A stretch of DNA of 17,168 bases from Mycobacterium sp. (lineage in GTDB: Bacteria > Actinomycetota > Actinomycetes > Mycobacteriales > Mycobacteriaceae). Within the stretch, counting starts at the first letter, position 1; each line of letters opens with the position of its first letter. A program made the position numbers and the translations under genes. Where the stretch lies: NCBI GenBank assembly GCA_023264755.1, contig JAHFVB010000027.1, positions 1 to 17,168 of the forward strand, given 5' to 3'. This document shows positions 15,268 to 17,168 of the stretch, piece by piece. A model generated the notes under the pieces. It was not told the origin of the DNA, ran no database searches, and worked only from the letters and a program-made list of their open reading frames with translations.

Positions 15268-16577
15268 ACGAGGGGCCACCCGGCCCTCCGCCAGGCCGTC
15301 CGCCGTATCCGCCACCGCCGCAGCAATATCCGCCGCAGCAATACCCACCGCCACCACCGCCATACCCGCAGCAGCAATACCCGCCGCCGCAATACCCACC
15401 GCCACCACCGCAATACCCGCCACCACCAGCGCCTCAGCAGCCTCCTCCACCTCAGCTGCGGGCCACCCTGCAGTCCACCGAGCAGACCCGCACCTATCCG
15501 TGCCACCAGTGCGGCGGGCAATTGGTCTTCGACATCCGGTTGCAGCAGCTGAAGTGCCCGAGCTGTGGCAACGTGCAGCCGATCGTCGAAGCCGCCGACC
15601 GCACGGTCGTCGAGCACGACCTGCGCGCGGTGTGGGGAGACCAGCGCTCGAGCTCCGTGTCCCGCTTCGCGGGAGCCGGCGGCGAGGCCGCGAAGAAGGA
15701 GATCGTCTGCCAGAACTGCGGCGGGCACACCACCTTCAGCGGGACGCTGACCGCGACCCGCTGTCCATACTGCGCAACGCCGATCCAGCGCGACGACGTC
15801 CACGACGCTCCCGATCGACTACCCGTCGACGCGGTGCTGCCCTTTCACATCGACGAGGCGAATGCCCGTGCGGAAGTGGACAAGTGGATCAACGGCCGCT
15901 GGTTCGCTCCGTCGGAGTTCAAGAAGTACAACCAGACCGGGTCGTTCTCCAGTATCTACGTCGCCTACTTCACCTACGACGCCACCGCCGTCACCGACTA
16001 CACCGGCGAGTGCGGCAGGCACTACACCGTCACGGTCGGGTCGGGCGACGACGAGCACACCGAGACCCGCACCGAGTGGCGCTACGTCAGCGGCCGGGTG
16101 ACCAATGCGTTCGACGACCTACCCGTACTGGCCAATACCGGCCTCGACGAAGAGAAGGTCCGCGAACTCGAACCGTGGCCGACGCAGTACGTGCGACCGT
16201 TCTCCGCGGAGTACCTCGCCGGACACCTCAGCCGCACCTACGACCTGACGGTCGAGCAGGCCTTCGGGGTGGCCAAGTCGTCGATGGAGACCACCATCGA
16301 CTACACCGTGCGCCAAGACATCGGCGGCGACGAGCAGCGGGTGCACAGCCAGCAGACCAATTGGTCCGGCATGACGTTCAAGCACGTGCTGCTGCCGATC
16401 TGGCTGCTCACCGTCATATACGGCGGCAAGCCATTTCAGGTGTGCATCAACGGGTTCACCGGCGAAGTACAGGGCCGGCGACCCTACAGCGCGATCAAGA
16501 TCGCGGCCGCCGTCACCGTTGCCGTGTTGGTAATCATCGCCATCGTGGTGGCGTACTCGTCGATGAAGGGGGGCTGA
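15264..16577 (+). CDS. Double zinc-ribbon membrane protein, YdjG-like
   Basis: A 437-residue membrane-anchored protein. The N-terminus (to about residue 65) is a Pro/Gln/Tyr repeat (QYPPPP units). Two zinc ribbons follow: C80-x2-C83 with C98-x2-C101, and C149-x2-C152 with C167-x2-C170. Next is a domain of about 200 residues (LPVDAVLPFHIDEANARAEV, FAPSEFKKYN, YVAYFTYDA), then a short hydrophobic stretch (HVLLPIWLLTVIYGG) and a transmembrane helix at about 411-433. The order ribbon, central domain, C-terminal helix fits the TFIIB-type zinc-ribbon membrane proteins such as B. subtilis YdjG, partner of the SPFH protein YdjI. The GTG start shares GTGA with the SPFH stop. The proline-rich head may bind the GYF_2 domain of its neighbour, since GYF domains bind proline-rich peptides; that link is inference. 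Confidence 0.88.
   Translation: MNEGPPGPPPGRPPYPPPPQQYPPQQYPPPPPPYPQQQYPPPQYPPPPPQYPPPPAPQQPPPPQLRATLQSTEQTRTYPCHQCGGQLVFDIRLQQLKCPSCGNVQPIVEAADRTVVEHDLRAVWGDQRSSSVSRFAGAGGEAAKKEIVCQNCGGHTTFSGTLTATRCPYCATPIQRDDVHDAPDRLPVDAVLPFHIDEANARAEVDKWINGRWFAPSEFKKYNQTGSFSSIYVAYFTYDATAVTDYTGECGRHYTVTVGSGDDEHTETRTEWRYVSGRVTNAFDDLPVLANTGLDEEKVRELEPWPTQYVRPFSAEYLAGHLSRTYDLTVEQAFGVAKSSMETTIDYTVRQDIGGDEQRVHSQQTNWSGMTFKHVLLPIWLLTVIYGGKPFQVCINGFTGEVQGRRPYSAIKIAAAVTVAVLVIIAIVVAYSSMKGG
15300..15445 (+). repeat. Proline-rich coding repeat
   Basis: CAATACCC-type units with CCGCCG/CCACCA fillers encode QYPPPP and YPQQQYPP repeats. A 22-bp stretch occurs identically at 15339-15360 and 15390-15411, 51 bp (17 codons) apart, showing recent internal duplication. 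Confidence 0.75.
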
Positions 16578-16578
16578 G

Positions 16579-17007
16579 GTGTTCATCTACGGATTGTTGA
16601 TCGTCGCACTCCTGGTGCTGTTGTTGGTGGCGACGGGGGTCGCGGTCTACGCGGTGGCGCTGGCCCGGCGCAGCAAGGCACAACTGGCCGCCGGAATGGC
16701 GGCCGTGCCAGGCATGCCGACGGGCGCTCCACCGGAGTGGGCCGGCCAGCACACCCCAGAGGCGAAGATGCATCGCCGATTGGTCGTTCTGGCAAGGAGT
16801 TTGGCTGCGTTACCCCTTGGCGACGCGGCTTCGATCGAACGCCGGGCGGGCGTCGAGCAGCACATCCGGCAGCTCGACCAACGGCTGATCGACGTGGCCT
16901 TGGCCCCCGACGCCGCTCGCGCCGCCGCGGTCGCCGCGTTGGAGCCGGAGGTCGGCTCCGCCGAGACCGAGGTGGGTCTGCTGGCCACCGAGCCGCCGCT
17001 GAGGTGA
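16579..17007 (+). CDS. Small membrane-anchored protein of unknown family in the SPFH operon
   Basis: A 142-residue protein with one N-terminal transmembrane helix (about residues 4-28, FIYGLLIVALLVLLLVATGVAVYAVALARR). The basic residues after the helix put the rest in the cytoplasm. The remainder is a short Pro/Gly linker and an Ala/Leu/Arg-rich helical region (about 60-140) that may form a helical hairpin or short coiled coil. I do not recognise the family. The GTG start follows the upstream stop after one base and has AAGGGGGG five bases before it, so it belongs to the same operon. It may be the third membrane component of the SPFH/zinc-ribbon complex, in the place YdjH occupies in Bacillus, but no similarity to YdjH is visible. 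Confidence 0.8.
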   Translation: MFIYGLLIVALLVLLLVATGVAVYAVALARRSKAQLAAGMAAVPGMPTGAPPEWAGQHTPEAKMHRRLVVLARSLAALPLGDAASIERRAGVEQHIRQLDQRLIDVALAPDAARAAAVAALEPEVGSAETEVGLLATEPPLR

Positions 17008-17048
17008 GCCGCGGACAGGAAAGCCGCGCACGGCGCGGCAAGTCCAAG

Positions 17049-17054
17049 TATGTT
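17049..17054 (+). promoter_or_regulatory. -10 box for a second probable leaderless lipoprotein mRNA
   Basis: TATGTT fits TANNNT, and exactly six bases separate it from the GTG at 17061, the same geometry as at 12296-12308. No Shine-Dalgarno sequence precedes that GTG. Confidence 0.45.
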
Positions 17055-17060
17055 CTGCGC

Positions 17061-17168
17061 GTGCATGAGTTCACCGTTGCCGCGGTCATGGCATTGACAA
17101 TGGGCGCAGCGCTCTGCGGATGCGCACCGGCGGCCCAGGACACCACTGTTCAGCGCTCCACCGGAGCG
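17061..17168 (+). CDS. Predicted lipoprotein, 3' end outside window
   Basis: The frame is open to the right edge. From the GTG at 17061 it begins with a short signal peptide (VHEFTVAAVMALTMGAALCGC) whose lipobox LCGC puts the lipidated Cys at residue 21, followed by APAAQDTT. An alternative GTG at 17004 shares GTGA with the upstream stop but would add 19 residues, many of them basic, before the signal peptide and has no ribosome site. The downstream start is preferred because it gives a normal signal length and lies six bases after a -10 box. It may also be read through from the SPFH operon. Function cannot be judged from the 36 residues visible. Confidence 0.65.
   Translation, partial: MHEFTVAAVMALTMGAALCGCAPAAQDTTVQRSTGA

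Noticed and set aside
15300..15445. CRISPR-like or satellite repeat
   Set aside because: The repeats are in frame, encode proline-rich peptide and have no uniform spacers.

Overview
The window is high-GC actinobacterial DNA, most likely from an environmental Mycolicibacterium or a close relative. The evidence is an MmpL-type RND transporter, an LdtMt2-like L,D-transpeptidase, a DUF4333 lipoprotein, a SARP-AAA regulator, several lipobox lipoproteins, frequent GTG/TTG starts, and start codons placed 6 nt after a TANNNT -10 box (leaderless mRNAs). No tRNA, rRNA, CRISPR array, insertion sequence or integrase was seen. All assignments come from reading motifs by eye; no database search was run.

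Layout. (1) 2-2256: two DNA cytosine-5 methyltransferases in tandem with overlapping ends; the first runs off the left edge. (2) 2293-3561, minus strand: an L,D-transpeptidase that converges on the methyltransferases across a short 11-bp-period repeat. (3) 3562-3948: a gene-free, locally AT-rich region with a perfect palindrome. (4) 3949-8650: an E1/ThiF-like protein of the MoeY (Rv1355c) type, an MmpL transporter with no MmpS partner, and a lipoprotein with two DUF4333 domains. (5) 8703-11810: a large SARP-type transcriptional regulator with an AAA/STAND ATPase, followed by a convergent small gene of unknown function (11768-12169, minus). (6) 12308-13342: a probable lipoprotein, apparently translated from a leaderless mRNA. 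(7) 13469-17168: a YbjN/type III chaperone-like protein, then a tight operon of an SPFH protein with a C-terminal GYF_2 domain, a double zinc-ribbon membrane protein, a small membrane-anchored protein and the start of another lipoprotein.

How the genes may work together. The SPFH/zinc-ribbon pair resembles YdjI/YdjG of Bacillus subtilis, which act with PspA in membrane-stress sensing. The version here adds a chaperone-like gene upstream, a GYF_2 tail and a lipoprotein, so it may be an actinobacterial variant of that envelope-stress module. The regulator is flanked by two copies of an 18-bp site (14 of 18 bases identical) with the 11-bp direct-repeat spacing expected of SARP operators. Each copy lies just upstream of a possible -10 box, one before the DUF4333 lipoprotein gene and one before the small minus-strand gene. 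This suggests a local regulon. The paired methyltransferases could be the modification half of a restriction or defence system extending left of the window.
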